Assembly (NCBI GenBank): GCA_000526435.1
Contig: JAGB01000003.1
Coordinates: 62,001-126,000 of the forward strand
Reading direction: 5' to 3'
Length of the DNA: 64,000 nucleotides
Source: Caldicoprobacter oshimai DSM 21659
Lineage (GTDB): Bacteria; Bacillota; Clostridia; Caldicoprobacterales; Caldicoprobacteraceae
Position numbers and translations under genes: made by a program. The notes beneath the pieces are model-generated. The model did no database searches. It saw only the letters and a list, made by a program, of their open reading frames with translations, and was not told where the DNA came from. This document shows positions 37,657 to 47,196 of this stretch, piece by piece (position 1 is the first letter of the stretch; each line of letters begins with the position of its first letter).

Positions 37657-38337
37657 CTACAGTTTGGTAACCGTTATATAATTTTTATTTTCCTTTGCTT
37701 TATAAAGGGCCTTATCCGCAGTTACAAAGAATTGCTCTATATCATCAATATTTGCTCTTCCGTCAATTGAGGCTATGCCAATGCTTACGGTTATGCTGCA
37801 TGTAACCCCTTCACAGCAAAAACAATGTCCCTCTACCGCCTTCCTTATGGCATCCGCAATATTAAAGGCTTCATCTATATTGGTTTCAGGTAGAGCCATC
37901 ACAAATTCCTCTCCACCCCAGCGAGCGATAATATCATCCTTTCTTGCCTTGCTTCGCAGAATATCAGCAAATTGCCGCAATACAAAATCCCCCACGACAT
38001 GCCCGTATGTGTCGTTTATGCTTTTGAAGTTATCGATATCGATAAGAAGCAGCGAAAAAGGCGGTTTTATCCTCTTGTTTGATACCCTTTTGTAGAAATA
38101 CCTTCTGCTGTGCAGGCCGGTCAGCATATCAGTATATGCCTCCCTGTGCAGATTATAAATCAAGGCCCCGAAAAACACTTTGCACATTATCTGGACTGCC
38201 ATAATAAACATCCATATCAGGCTGTAATTTAAGGCATACCTTTTGTCCATGAAAAGTACTATAAACCATGACGATAAGTCGGCCGATATTAAAACAATAA
38301 GAATCAACTCATTGACTTTTCTCTTCCTCAGATCCAC
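37657..38337 (-). CDS. GGDEF-domain diguanylate cyclase
   Basis: 226 residues. Two N-terminal membrane helices (ELILIVLISADLSSWFIVLF; SLIWMFIMAVQIMCKVFFGA) precede a complete GGDEF domain: DMLTGLHSRRYF, LLLIDIDNFKSINDTYGHVV, ARWGGEEFVMALPE (active-site GGEEF), SITVSIGIAS. It should make cyclic di-GMP at the membrane. I see no RxxD inhibitory site immediately before GGEEF. The GTG start lies inside the end of the Spo0E-like gene (29-nt overlap), so the two are translated together. Confidence 0.93.
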   Translation of the reverse strand: MDLRKRKVNELILIVLISADLSSWFIVLFMDKRYALNYSLIWMFIMAVQIMCKVFFGALIYNLHREAYTDMLTGLHSRRYFYKRVSNKRIKPPFSLLLIDIDNFKSINDTYGHVVGDFVLRQFADILRSKARKDDIIARWGGEEFVMALPETNIDEAFNIADAIRKAVEGHCFCCEGVTCSITVSIGIASIDGRANIDDIEQFFVTADKALYKAKENKNYITVTKL

Positions 38338-38485
38338 CTTTTAAACCTCCATATTCTATATAATACTTCACAATGTACTGGTCTATCCTCTGGCTTATTT
38401 TAAAAATAATTTCTTTACTCATATTCATTTCAATGGCGTTATTGAGTAAATTTCTGGCTATTTCAATGCTGGTCTTGGTGTCCAC
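38309..38485 (-). CDS. Spo0E-like aspartyl-phosphate phosphatase
   Basis: 58 residues from a GTG with GAGGTGG upstream. The family motif is in KISQRIDQYIVKYYIEYG (S-x2-x-D followed by VxYY) after a first helix TSIEIARNLLNNAIEMN. Spo0E-type proteins dephosphorylate Spo0A~P and delay sporulation. Its overlap with a GGDEF gene is notable. It diverges from the XRE regulator at 38629. Confidence 0.82.
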   Translation of the reverse strand: MDTKTSIEIARNLLNNAIEMNMSKEIIFKISQRIDQYIVKYYIEYGGLKGGSEEEKSQ

Positions 38486-38628
38486 GCAACCACCTCGCCA
38501 ATAACCATTATACATAATTTTACATTATACATAGGCTAATTGGCAATCATAAAAATATACAACTTGCAAATTCAGATAAACATCAAAATTGAGTAAAGTA
38601 AGAGTATATAAAGTCGGGAGTGGATAAG

Positions 38629-39009
38629 ATGTCAAGCAGAACAGAACCTGATAACAAAGCAATTGGCCAAAGGATACGTGCAGAAAGGAAAAAACTAAAC
38701 CTTTCAAGGGAAGAATTCGCAGAAATCATTGGGCTTTCTGATTATTACGTTGGACAGTTAGAACGAGGCGAGAGGCAGATGAGCCTTCCAGTTCTAGTTA
38801 AAATAGCGAAGTGTTTACATATATCTTTGGATTACCTTGTTTTTGGGAAAATTCCCAGTGCCGAACCTTCCGTTAACGAACCTCACGATAATTACACAAG
38901 CCAAAGTGATGAAGAGCTAAATGAGCTGCTTGGCAGGTGCTCCTCTAAAGAGCTTGAGCTGATTAAAAAGCTTATAAAGGTGATTTTTCCCTATGTTAAC
39001 ATAGAATGA
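38629..39009 (+). CDS. XRE-family HTH regulator
   Basis: 126 residues. The Cro/CI helix-turn-helix is IGQRIRAERKKLNLSREEFA followed by EIIGLSDYYVGQLERGERQM. A linker and a C-terminal helical segment (SKELELIKKLIKVIFPYVN) follow, perhaps for dimerisation. ATG at 38629 is chosen because GGGAG lies 8 nt upstream. It is divergent from the Spo0E-like/GGDEF pair and might control it. Confidence 0.88.
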   Translation: MSSRTEPDNKAIGQRIRAERKKLNLSREEFAEIIGLSDYYVGQLERGERQMSLPVLVKIAKCLHISLDYLVFGKIPSAEPSVNEPHDNYTSQSDEELNELLGRCSSKELELIKKLIKVIFPYVNIE

Positions 39010-39087
39010 TTTAACTCACACCCAGAATGATTAACTTACATAATGTTAATTCGTCGGGAGCTTAAGCTTTATAGAAGAACATTTTTA

Positions 39088-40014
39088 GGCATATCGGCAG
39101 AAGTTGTGTCCTCGTCTCTCCAGTTCTTTGTCTAACTCATCCAACATGATATTTGCCAACAGCGGGCTTAGCGGCCCACCTTGGGGAGTTCCTTCTTCTG
39201 TACTTACCTTTACTCCGTTTATCATCATCCCGGATTCCCAAGTACATCCTGATTAATTTCAGTGCTCGTTTGTCCCCTATCCGCTTCGCCAGTATTTGTT
39301 GCTTTATGGTCGCCCAGTTCTCTTTGAGATATGGTAGAAGTTCGTCTACTCCCATCCCATCTATACCGTGGCTCCCTTTATTCGCAACTACTCGCTTGTA
39401 TGCCTTTGTCATGTTCTCACGTCCAAGTATTTGCTCAAGCATATTACTGGTATATCTTCGTACATCGTTTCTTCCATCTCCTGACGCCGTCGATACACTA
39501 TGCGCTTCCACTGTCTCCTGAGATTCCATCTCCTCCTCCAGTGGATAGCCCCCTTTCGAGGTTGTCTGCAGTCTTCGCATATCGTTCGAGTACATTAGAC
39601 TTTCAAAACCTCCTAACGTTCAGCCCTTCCTTATATCCTATCTCGGATAAGTACTATGGTCTCTGCTGACTTCTCAAGGCTCAGCCATACGCCACCGTAT
39701 GGATTGTCATTTCAAAGTGCATTTCCATGACATATCCTTGAGACCTCCCCGAGTAAGAACGATAACTTTCATCTCGTATATCTGCCAGATTTATTGTATG
39801 GAGTTCGGGTAGTGTTGGACTTCGTTTTGTTATGCAAACTCGTCCGCCCCAATTCAGCCTCTTATCTGGTTCGTATCCCTCAGACCGAGACTTTGCCTTC
39901 CGCTTCCTTCAGATTCTACCTCACGATGGACACCCTTGCGGTTCGGCCAGTGGTCCCCACTACCAAGCCCACAGCGGACTTTCATCGCCTAGTTATCGCT
40001 CATGCCGGGCGCAC
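39088..40014 (-). mobile_element. Group II intron (probable class C), 3'-truncated
   Basis: Read leftwards, it begins GTGCGCCCGGCATGAGCGAT at 40014 and continues with a domain I-type sequence (GCTGTGGGCTTGGTAGTGGG). The maturase starts at about 39530. The copy ends inside the reverse transcriptase just before the YADD catalytic motif, so domains V-VI and the 3' splice site are gone. Its 5' end lies directly after a terminator hairpin (40016-40049), the insertion habit of class C introns. Confidence 0.85.
39137..39595 (-). pseudogene. Group II intron reverse transcriptase/maturase, N-terminal remnant
   Basis: Residues ENMTKAYKRVVANKGSHGID and ELLPYLKENWATIKQQILAK are the conserved start of intron maturases. 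A one-base slip at about 39240 leaves this frame. The correct one goes on as INGVKVSTEEGTPQGGPLSP and LLANIMLDELDKELERRGHN, to RYA at 39088, where it is cut. The catalytic aspartates are missing. Confidence 0.9.
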
Positions 40015-40015
40015 A

Positions 40016-40049
40016 TAAAAAAAGCTCCTTTCTGCCAGAAAGGAGCTTT
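40016..40049 (-). terminator. Terminator of the 40097-41372 genes, abutting the intron
   Basis: Read leftwards, AAAGCTCCTTTCTG and its complement form a 14-bp stem followed by TTTTTTTAT. The intron begins 2 nt later. Confidence 0.9.
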
Positions 40050-40096
40050 CTTCTTTATCTATACATAAAATTTTAGGCAGTATTATTATCTATGAT

Positions 40097-40627
40097 CTAT
40101 GTATCAATTTCGACCATATATAATACCTTATTGTCAATATCATATATTGCCAAAGCAAAGTTAAACGAAGGAGTGGTTTCCAAGTATTTCATGTCAATAT
40201 CTCTATGCCCCTGTTTATTCACTACTTTCCAATATCCATTAGTAATTTTAGGAAGCCCAACTTCTTCGGCAATTCGGTAACTATAATTTCTATTTCCAGC
40301 CGTTCCTCCATACATGAGTAAATTTAATGCATCGGAAAGCGGAAGGGAACTCCAAGTACCGTCCTTTGCAATATACGAAAGGAATTCGGTTTCGCCTTCA
40401 ACAGTAAAGGTATATCGATATAGGCTCTCTCCATCTCCATGGAATCCACCATGGCTGTCGTACAATCTTTCCCATACTGTGCCTTTAGGGAGCTTTATAT
40501 CAAATAACCTTTTAAAACGATAAATACCTTCATTCGCCTGAAGAAAATAAAAATATAAGCAAAAAACTATGAAAAGGGATAATGGTATAATCCAAATACT
40601 TGCTATATATATGTTAGTTTTTTTCAT
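40097..40627 (-). CDS. Membrane-anchored protein of unknown function
   Basis: 176 residues from ATG (MKKTNIYIASIWIIPLSLFI). One N-terminal hydrophobic helix is followed by an extracellular domain (LPKGTVWERLYDSHGGFHGD; YGGTAGNRNYSYRIAEEVGL). It overlaps no gene but starts 2 nt before the end of the upstream secreted-protein gene, so the two are co-transcribed. The terminator at 40016-40049 follows. Family not recognised. Confidence 0.65.
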   Translation of the reverse strand: MKKTNIYIASIWIIPLSLFIVFCLYFYFLQANEGIYRFKRLFDIKLPKGTVWERLYDSHGGFHGDGESLYRYTFTVEGETEFLSYIAKDGTWSSLPLSDALNLLMYGGTAGNRNYSYRIAEEVGLPKITNGYWKVVNKQGHRDIDMKYLETTPSFNFALAIYDIDNKVLYMVEIDT

Positions 40628-40628
40628 T

Positions 40629-41372
40629 TTAGTTACCACTCTCTATAATCAATATACTTACACTAATAGGATGTAATACGTGCGTCTGTTGGCATAACCA
40701 AGCCCAGTTATTTACTATAGTAGCAAAAAGGTCACCCATATAATTATTATCCAAACTGAAATCAAAAACATCCTCAAAAAGTAGATGATAAGAAGCAAAT
40801 GCTGTATCTACGTAATATCCAGTTACGTAAACGGTTACTTTATGTAGTGAATAGAATAAATCGGGATTATCCGCCTTTTCAAATACAGGTTTCCATGTGT
40901 CTGTCGTCTTACGAGTAAATTTTATGTAATCAACATAGCTCTGATACTTGAGAGTAGAACGAATCTTAGATGTAAACGGCCCGCTTGCTGTAGGCCCTTC
41001 GTAATAAGGAATATCTTTAACAGAATATTCAACAAGAGTAGCCGAACACGGATATCCTTCATTTCTTGCTATTTGTGCTGCGGCTAACCATGCCAACTGT
41101 AAAGGACTATATGTTGTAGAGCTATTTGTCGAAACAAGTTTAGACGATTTTGTATCAGATAATTAAGCAGAATTAGTATAAGTTTCTGCCACATAATCAA
41201 TAAAGGCGTTCAACTCTTCATTGGTCATGGTTGCGAATATTTCATCAGCATTTTCAAGAGTTATTTTAGGGAAGATTGACTCTTCTGAAGCAGCTAATAC
41301 TGAAATGCTTGTTGACAAGAAAATACAGACTGCAAAAAACAGACTTACAGATTTCAGTAATAGCTTTTTCAT
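40629..41372 (-). pseudogene. Secreted protein of unknown function, interrupted by an in-frame stop
   Basis: Starts MKKLLLKSVSLFFAVCIFLS after GGGAGGA, a classic signal peptide with cleavage near SVLAAS. A stop (TAA) occurs at 41163-41165 after YVAETYTNSA. The same frame then continues without any further break (SDTKSSKLVSTNSSTTYSPL, QLAWLAAAQIARNEGYPCSA) to 40629. The total would be about 246 residues. A single substitution in one codon explains the break. Function unknown. Confidence 0.65.
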
Positions 41373-41638
41373 ATTAATCATTCCTCCCTTTTCTTATGTA
41401 ATTTTCTATTGATATTATAGCAAAAATTAACTAAAATTACAATATGTCTCTTGTAAAATTAAATATAAAATCCCAAAAAAAACCAAATTGAAAATTTAAC
41501 TTCCACCCCCATGGTTATGAAATGTGGAACTTAATCTTGCAAGTCAACATATGGATTTTAATCCTGCAAGATGATATACTACTTTTAAGTATTACCCTTT
41601 ACAGCAGTACCTGCCTCAAATAGAAAGGGGCAATTATC

Positions 41639-42510
41639 ATGCCTAAGTTTAAACACCTTACACTCGCTGAGAGAAAGGCTATTGAGAATTATCTCAACGA
41701 TTCTCTATCCTTCAAAGCCATTGCAAAAGAGCTCGGTAAGGATTGTACTACTATATCCAAGGAAGTTAGAAAACATATTACACAGAAAAAGACTGGGGCA
41801 TACGGCAGAGCATTTAATAATTGTACTCATCGATTTGACTGTACTCATTCCTATCTCTGTGACAGCGGTAATTGCAGGAATCATTATTGCCGTTTCTGCT
41901 CTAAATGTTACCTGGTGTGTCCTGACTATGAGGAATATCTGTGTCTGTGCTTTCAAAACCACATTATGTATGTAATGGCTGCAAAAATCTTAAAAGCTGT
42001 ACACTTAAAAAATCTTTCTATGTTAAAGAAGATGCTCATCAAAAATATAAACTATTACTCTCTGAATCACGAAATGGAATCTCTGTTGATGAGGAAGAGA
42101 TTCTACGGCTTGATAACATCATAAGTCCCCTCATTAAAAAGGGACAGTCTTTACACCATATCTGTTCTAATAACAGGGATGTTATTATGCACAGCGAAAG
42201 AACTATCTACAATTATGTTGATTATGGGCTTTTTACTGCTAGAAATATCGATCTTCCGAGGAAAGTAGTATATCGGCCAAGGAAGAAATCAGCTGACCAT
42301 TTTAAAGTTGATAAATCCTGCAGAGTTGGCCGTACCTATGAAGACTTTCTTAACTTTTTAAAAGAACATCCCGATACACCTGTTGTTGAAATGGATACTG
42401 TAGAAGGCACAAAAGGTGGGAAGGTTCTCCTTACAATCCACTTTATCGATTCTAAGTCTATGCTAACATTTATACGGGATGCCAACACTTCTCAGTCTGT
42501 TATTGAGATC
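41639..42510 (+). pseudogene. IS30-family transposase, frameshifted and truncated
   Basis: Starts MPKFKHLTLAERKAIENYLN with an IS30-type helix-turn-helix (FKAIAKELGKDCTTISKEVR). It shifts frame near 41935 (YEEYLC to SKPHYVCNGCKNLKSC) and keeps the first catalytic Asp in VVEMDTVEGTKGGKVLLTIH. It is cut at VIEI by the IS256 copy B that begins at 42511. Beyond that copy I could not convincingly find the rest of the gene. Confidence 0.88.
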
Positions 42511-42597
42511 AAGTCCAAATTTTTGTGTAAAATTCCCTCTGGCTAGAATCAGGTTAAATTATCACCACTGATCTTTAAATTTTACTGCTTCCGGCTT

Positions 42598-42651
42598 CTT
42601 TTAGGTCAAGGATTCGCTATCGCCGGGCTGCGCCCGTCCTTGACCTAAAAG
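42598..42651. repeat. Subterminal stem-loop of IS256 copy B
   Basis: CTTTTAGGTCAAGGA pairs with TCCTTGACCTAAAAG around a GC-rich loop, the same structure as at 5704-5757. Confidence 0.85.
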
Positions 42652-42692
42652 AGCCTCCAGCAGTTTTATAACTCTTAGCAGTGGTGATTACA

Positions 42693-43929
42693 CTAACCTA
42701 TTAATACTACCTTTTCCTTCAGCTTCTGTGCTTTGCTACTACACCATTCAAAATACTCACTCATGTCAAAATATCTTTTTCCACTTCCCCACCTCTCATC
42801 TATTTCCATCAGCAGTGCCCCTATTAAGCGTATTGCGGATTCCCTGTTCGGAAATATCCTTATCACCCTCTCTCTTCGCCTTATCTCTTCATTTAACCGC
42901 TCTAACCCATTGGTAGTACGCAGCCTCCTACGGTATTGCTCAGGAAGTTCCAATACCGCTGTCGCATCTTCAAACCCTTCCTCTAATACCTCCATAGCCT
43001 TGGATGCCTTCTCTTTGTATTCCTTTGTATTCCTCTAATACATCATTTAACAGCTTCCTTGCCGTTTTTGAGTCAGGTGCTTCCAATATAGCCCTTACCT
43101 TGCTATGAACCTCTTTTTGTAACTGTTTTGGTGTCTTATCAAGAATATTTCGCATAAAATGTGTCTGACACCTCTGCCATGTTGCTCCCTGAAAATGCTG
43201 CCTGATAGCTCGTATAAGCCCTTTATGTTGGTCTGATACTATAAGGTCTACCCCATGTAATCCCCTCTGCTTGAGCCATGAGAAAAATTCTCCCCAGCTT
43301 TCTTCACTCTCACTATCCCCTACCATAAATCCTAATACCTCTCGGTAACCTTCTTCATTTATCCCAATGGCAATTAATAACCCTCTTTGCCGAACTCTCT
43401 CTTCTTCCCTTACCTTTATTACCATGGCATCTACTATAACAAATGGAAACCTCTTTTCATTAAGCGGTCTGGAAATCCATCCTTGAACTACTGGATCGAG
43501 GTTCTTGCATAGCTCAGATATAGTAGATCTGGAAAATTCAGTACCGCAAAGTTCATATGTTATTTCTTCAACCTTCCTTGTAGATACACCATTAACTACC
43601 ATTTCCATTAAGGCAAGTAATAGTGCCTGTTCACTCCGTTGATAACGTTGAAATAAATCAGTTGTAAATTTCCCATACCTAAACCTAGGAATCTGCAATA
43701 CTATATTCCCAACTCTTGTGTCTAATCCTCTTTTGTAATAACCGTTACGATAATCTTCTCTTTCTTTAGTCCTTTCATATGGTTCGGCTTTAATCTGTTC
43801 GGTAGCCTGTGCCTGCAGTACTTGATTCAATACAGACTCTAGTAACTTAGCCATACCTTCATCTTTAGCTCCTTTTAAAAAAAGATAGTGCAAAATTTCA
43901 GAATCAATGGTAATATTGTATTGAGCCAT
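42693..43929 (-). pseudogene. IS256/mutator-family transposase, copy B, frameshifted
   Basis: Starts MAQYNITIDSEILHYLFLKG and is intact through the place where copy A is broken (YYKRGLDTRVGNIVLQIPRF). It then fails at about 43025: a 10-nt tandem duplication (GGAATACAAA twice) shifts the frame after VLEEYKG. The remainder (42693-42995) carries the final Glu motif GLERLNEEIRRRE. Each copy is thus broken once, at a different place. Confidence 0.9.
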
Positions 43930-44192
43930 TTCTCATCCCTCCAGTTAGTTTTGGTTTTTACATTTTTAATTCTAACCAGAGGGGTGGGGGTGGCTCAACC
44001 CCTTTTTACACAATTATATGGACTTAACTTAATAGACTTTCTCCAAACGTTTCCTATTTCCCTTCGATCCTTTAAAGTGTAATCTAAATCATAGAAATAT
44101 TCCGACATGTGATGGGCCAATCTCTTTTCGTTTCCTCTGGGTTAATTATGTACCAATTAGTGATGCCTATTAGGGACTAGGGAAATAGAAGT

Positions 44193-44540
44193 TTAAGTCT
44201 TATTTCTTGTTAGTTTCTCGTGGTGCCTATAAAGTAAGTACGAATCTATGATAAATATTAAAGCAAAAACAATGCAAAATGTAGCTTTAAAAATCTCATA
44301 ACTTACGTTGAATATCAGCATTATTAACATGAATGATAAGAAAAAACTAGTCACAACAAAACTGATCGAGTGAGCTTCTGCCATTTTGTTTTGAAGTTGT
44401 TTATCCTGTAAAATGTTAATATATCGACTAGTAAAAAAGTTAGAGAAAAAAGCAAAAAATGCAAAATACATATAAGATTTAAAAAATCCTAAAAAACCAA
44501 GAAAACCGAGAAAGCCTAACAACCAAAAGAATTTTTTCAT
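44193..44540 (-). CDS. DUF3796-like membrane protein
   Basis: 115 residues from ATG (MKKFFWLLGFLGFLGFLGFF) after GGGAGGA. The repeated GFLGF at the N terminus, an FFAFFSNFF segment and two long helices (ISFVVTSFFLSFMLIMLIFN; ATFCIVFALIFIIDSYLLYR) match small DUF3796-type proteins. These often sit next to an HTH regulator; none is seen here, as IS debris flanks it. Role unknown. Confidence 0.65.
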   Translation of the reverse strand: MKKFFWLLGFLGFLGFLGFFKSYMYFAFFAFFSNFFTSRYINILQDKQLQNKMAEAHSISFVVTSFFLSFMLIMLIFNVSYEIFKATFCIVFALIFIIDSYLLYRHHEKLTRNKT

Positions 44541-44752
44541 ACAAATTCCTCCCAACATGCATAATTATAACCTTATGTTAAAATTATACCAAATTACCAA
44601 TATTTTTCACAATAAGAAAGATAGTTTGAAATTAAAAGAAAAATTAATAAAAAATATACTGCAAATGCATTAGGAGATAATATAATGATTTTTGCTAGTT
44701 CTGCTTTTTGGCTAAATTAAAACGAAAAGTAAATAGAAAACAATAGAAACTT

Positions 44753-44884
44753 TTAAATTAAAAAGAGACATAAAAAGCAAAACCGTAATGCTGTTTTTCG
44801 GTCAACTTTAAATTTCCTTGCTATTTCACTGATATTTAACCCTTTAAAAAAGAACGCATTTCTGATATCATCTATTTGGGTCAT
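44753..44884 (-). pseudogene. IS21-type IstA, N-terminal remnant
   Basis: 43 codons: MTQIDDIRNAFFFKGLNISE followed by IARKFKVDRKTALRF, the helix-turn-helix start of IS21 IstA transposases (normally continuing DRKTVRKY). It breaks off into a hydrophobic run and a stop. The rest of IS21 is absent. 44885-45086 holds no gene. Confidence 0.6.
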
Positions 44885-45283
44885 TGTGAGCATCCTCTAT
44901 TTCTTCCTTGCAGTTAAGTTTTCTCTAACTACAAGGATAATTTATGGGTGCCTATAATAACCCTTTGCAAGTCTAAAGATTTTTCCTTTTCAACTTCGTC
45001 CATTCTTATTTTACCCTAAACAAAAAGTCGCATTTTTAATATTATCCTTAAAGCATTGTGTAGCTATCCATTACCCTCGAAAAAACGTAAGCGTAAAATA
45101 ATACCCACCTTGACGAGAAAACATCATTTTGTGGGCACAAATTGCACAATCGGAATAAGAAAAACAGCTTAATTTCAAGCTTTTTCAAACTTTAACTGAC
45201 AAACTGATAACTTAAACCGGCAATTATCAAAGTATCGCAATGAAAACAATCCCCACCTTATGTAAGGTGGGAACTTTCTATCT

Positions 45284-46256
45284 CTATTTCACCCTGCAAC
45301 AGACTGGCAAGCTGGTTGACCATGGTAAAATCTCATCTAGCGCTTCCTTATACTCTATATCCATATTCGGTAGCTTTTCAAACAAATACTTTAGATACTC
45401 AAATGGATTTAACCCATTCTCCTTGGCAGTCTCAACTATACTGTAGATCGTTGCACTGGCTCTTGCACCCTTCGGCGTATTGCTAAATAGCCAGTTCTTC
45501 CTCCCTATCACAAACGGCTTTATTGACCTCTCGCTTATATTGTTATCTATCTCCAGCCTACCATCCAATAAAAATGCTGTAAGCTTATCCCACTGGTTTA
45601 GGCAATACCTAATGGCCCCACCTAACACGCTCTTAGGCAGTACCCTTGGCATATGGTATTTTAAATACGAATAAAACTCATCCAGTATCGGCTTACTCCG
45701 CTTCAATCGCTCTTCATACCTCTCCTCGGGTGTAACATCTCGAAGCTCCCGCTCAATTGCAAACAGCTTATAGCAATAATCAAGCCCCTCCTTTGCCACA
45801 CTCGCTATACCTTCACTCGTCCCAGGTATCGCCTTTAATGCTTCATCAAATTTTCTCCTTGCATGCGCCCAGCATCCCACTAATACTACATCAGGTATAC
45901 CATTGTATCCTTCATAACCATCTACATGCAGATACCCTTTGAATCCCTCTATATCCCTTCCTCTTACGGCGCTTGTATGTTATCTCCTCTATAGCAGGCT
46001 CGGCAGCTTCTGCGTTCGATTCCTTCTCCGCTTCATTGAAAAAGCTGAGCTGTTCCCCCTCCCCCGAATTCGTCTTCTCGCTCGAACGCCCGTACATCTT
46101 TCGCCGACTTAAGCGAAACTGCTCTTCAAACCACCTCAATTTCACTTTAAGCTCCTCTATCTCCTGCTTTAAAAGGCTGTTCTCTTTCATTAACTCTTCA
46201 ATTGTAACTGTAGCAGTTGATGTATTTTCCATGATATTTATTGTATTCGACATCAA
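45284..46256 (-). pseudogene. IS66 transposase TnpC with internal deletion
   Basis: The N-terminal part (45912-46256) has the coiled coil IEELKVKLRWFEEQFRLSRR and KMYGRSSEK typical of TnpC, and ends KRRKRKGYRGIQR. In another frame it joins FKGYLHVDGYEGYNGIPDVV and VGCWAHARRKFDEALKAI of the catalytic C-terminal domain (45284-45880). About 200 residues between (zinc-binding and first catalytic region) are missing and the junction is out of frame. The element cannot move on its own. Confidence 0.88.
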
Positions 46257-46299
46257 ATGCTAAAAACCTTCAATTCTTGTGAAAATTTTTAAAAATTCT

Positions 46300-46653
46300 T
46301 TATATTACCGTATTCACAGTCACTTTTTTGTGGGCACTTCTCTGCTCTAGTGACAATCCATCCAGTAACCATCTCAGTTCCCTTATGCTTATCTCTGCTA
46401 TACCGGTACCTCCCTTCGGCCAATCAAATTTCCCTTTCTCCAGCCTTTTGTAGTAAAGCCAGAATCCATTGTGGTCCCACTGCAATATCTTTATCTTGTC
46501 CCTACTCTTGTTACAGAACACGAACAGGGCTGTTGAAAAAGGATCTAAAGCAAAGCTTTGCTGTACAATAGTCGCTAGAGAATCTATTGATTTCCGCATG
46601 TCGGTACTCCCGCATGCAAGATAAACCTTATCAACACAAACCGGCCCTAACAT
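46300..46653 (-). CDS. IS66 accessory protein TnpB
   Basis: 117 residues, intact: VYLACGSTDMRKSIDSLATI, LFVFCNKSRDKIKILQWDHN and GFWLYYKRLEKGKFDWPKGG are the defining motifs of IS66 Orf2 (TnpB). Its start overlaps the end of tnpA by 7 nt, as usual in this family. It is probably without function because the tnpC of this copy is deleted. Confidence 0.93.
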   Translation of the reverse strand: MLGPVCVDKVYLACGSTDMRKSIDSLATIVQQSFALDPFSTALFVFCNKSRDKIKILQWDHNGFWLYYKRLEKGKFDWPKGGTGIAEISIRELRWLLDGLSLEQRSAHKKVTVNTVI

Positions 46654-46964
46654 AGTGTGCTCAACACCTTTACTACATCTAGCAGCAGTTTCTCATTAAA
46701 ACCCTGTCTTACCTCAATAACAGCAGGACCTACTTTTACGGTTAAAAAGTTGCATCCAGATGTGTCTTCTTGGCCACTTAAATTAACAGGTAACCATTGT
46801 ACTGTATTATCAGTTTGTTCTTTTAGAGATTCTTTTCTTAGCCAATAGTACAGCTGTCTTACGCTTATGTTGTGCTGTTTGCAAAATTCCTTCTTGCTTA
46901 AGCCGCTGGACTTATATGCCTCAATCCTAGCTTCCCACTGTTGCTTACGCTCTTTGTGCGTCAT
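46647..46964 (-). CDS. IS66 accessory protein TnpA
   Basis: 105 residues, intact: an N-terminal basic helix-turn-helix (MTHKERKQQWEARIEAYKSS; HNISVRQLYYWLRKES) and a C-terminal beta-rich tail (VKVGPAVIEVRQGFNEKLLL). It is the first gene of the element, with a GAGGAGGG site just upstream. Copy 1 carries a nonsense mutation at the Gln after VIEVR. Confidence 0.9.
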   Translation of the reverse strand: MTHKERKQQWEARIEAYKSSGLSKKEFCKQHNISVRQLYYWLRKESLKEQTDNTVQWLPVNLSGQEDTSGCNFLTVKVGPAVIEVRQGFNEKLLLDVVKVLSTLC

Positions 46965-47120
46965 AGATAATCCCTCCTCATCATTTCTATGGAGGAATTA
47001 TCTCACATCTGATTACAAATTTTTAGGTGTGCTCTATTTGACGCTTACGGCTTAACAGCCAACTACGTTGCGCGAAACAGCATGTTTGCCAAGCAAACCG
47101 CACAATTGTGTGGTCATAGA

Positions 47121-47157
47121 AGTACAAAAAAGTCTCGTTTAGAGACTTTTTTGTACT
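47121..47157. terminator. Terminator after the amino-acid transporter operon
   Basis: AGTACAAAAAAGTCTC and its perfect complement form a 16-bp stem around GTTTA, with T-runs within both arms. It can work in both directions. Confidence 0.85.
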
Positions 47158-47196
47158 CATGCATCTTATTTTAATACTCCACCTTCTATAACCACA

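Larger units (their letters stand above)
42511..44025 (-). mobile_element. IS256-family element, copy B
   Basis: About 1.515 kb, nearly identical to copy A (4335-5844) but in the opposite orientation. The terminal sequences AAGTCCAAATTTTTGTGTAAA and AAGTCCATATAATTGTGTAAA are present. It sits inside the IS30-type transposase gene. Confidence 0.9.
45087..47048 (-). mobile_element. IS66-family element, copy 2
   Basis: Bounded by GTAAGCGTAAAATAAT (45087) and, inverted, GTAAGCGTCAAATAGAGC (ending 47048), the IS66-type terminal repeats. It contains tnpA, tnpB and an internally deleted tnpC, and at 1.96 kb is shorter than the usual about 2.5 kb. The 8-bp flanks (GAAAAAAC and GGCTTAAC) are not duplicates. 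Confidence 0.9.

Noticed and set aside
44026-44100. Continuation of the IS30 transposase beyond IS256 copy B
   Set aside because: The frame reads DFLQTFPISLRSFKV and then stops; the expected LTDNGSEF motif is absent, so the link is not supported.
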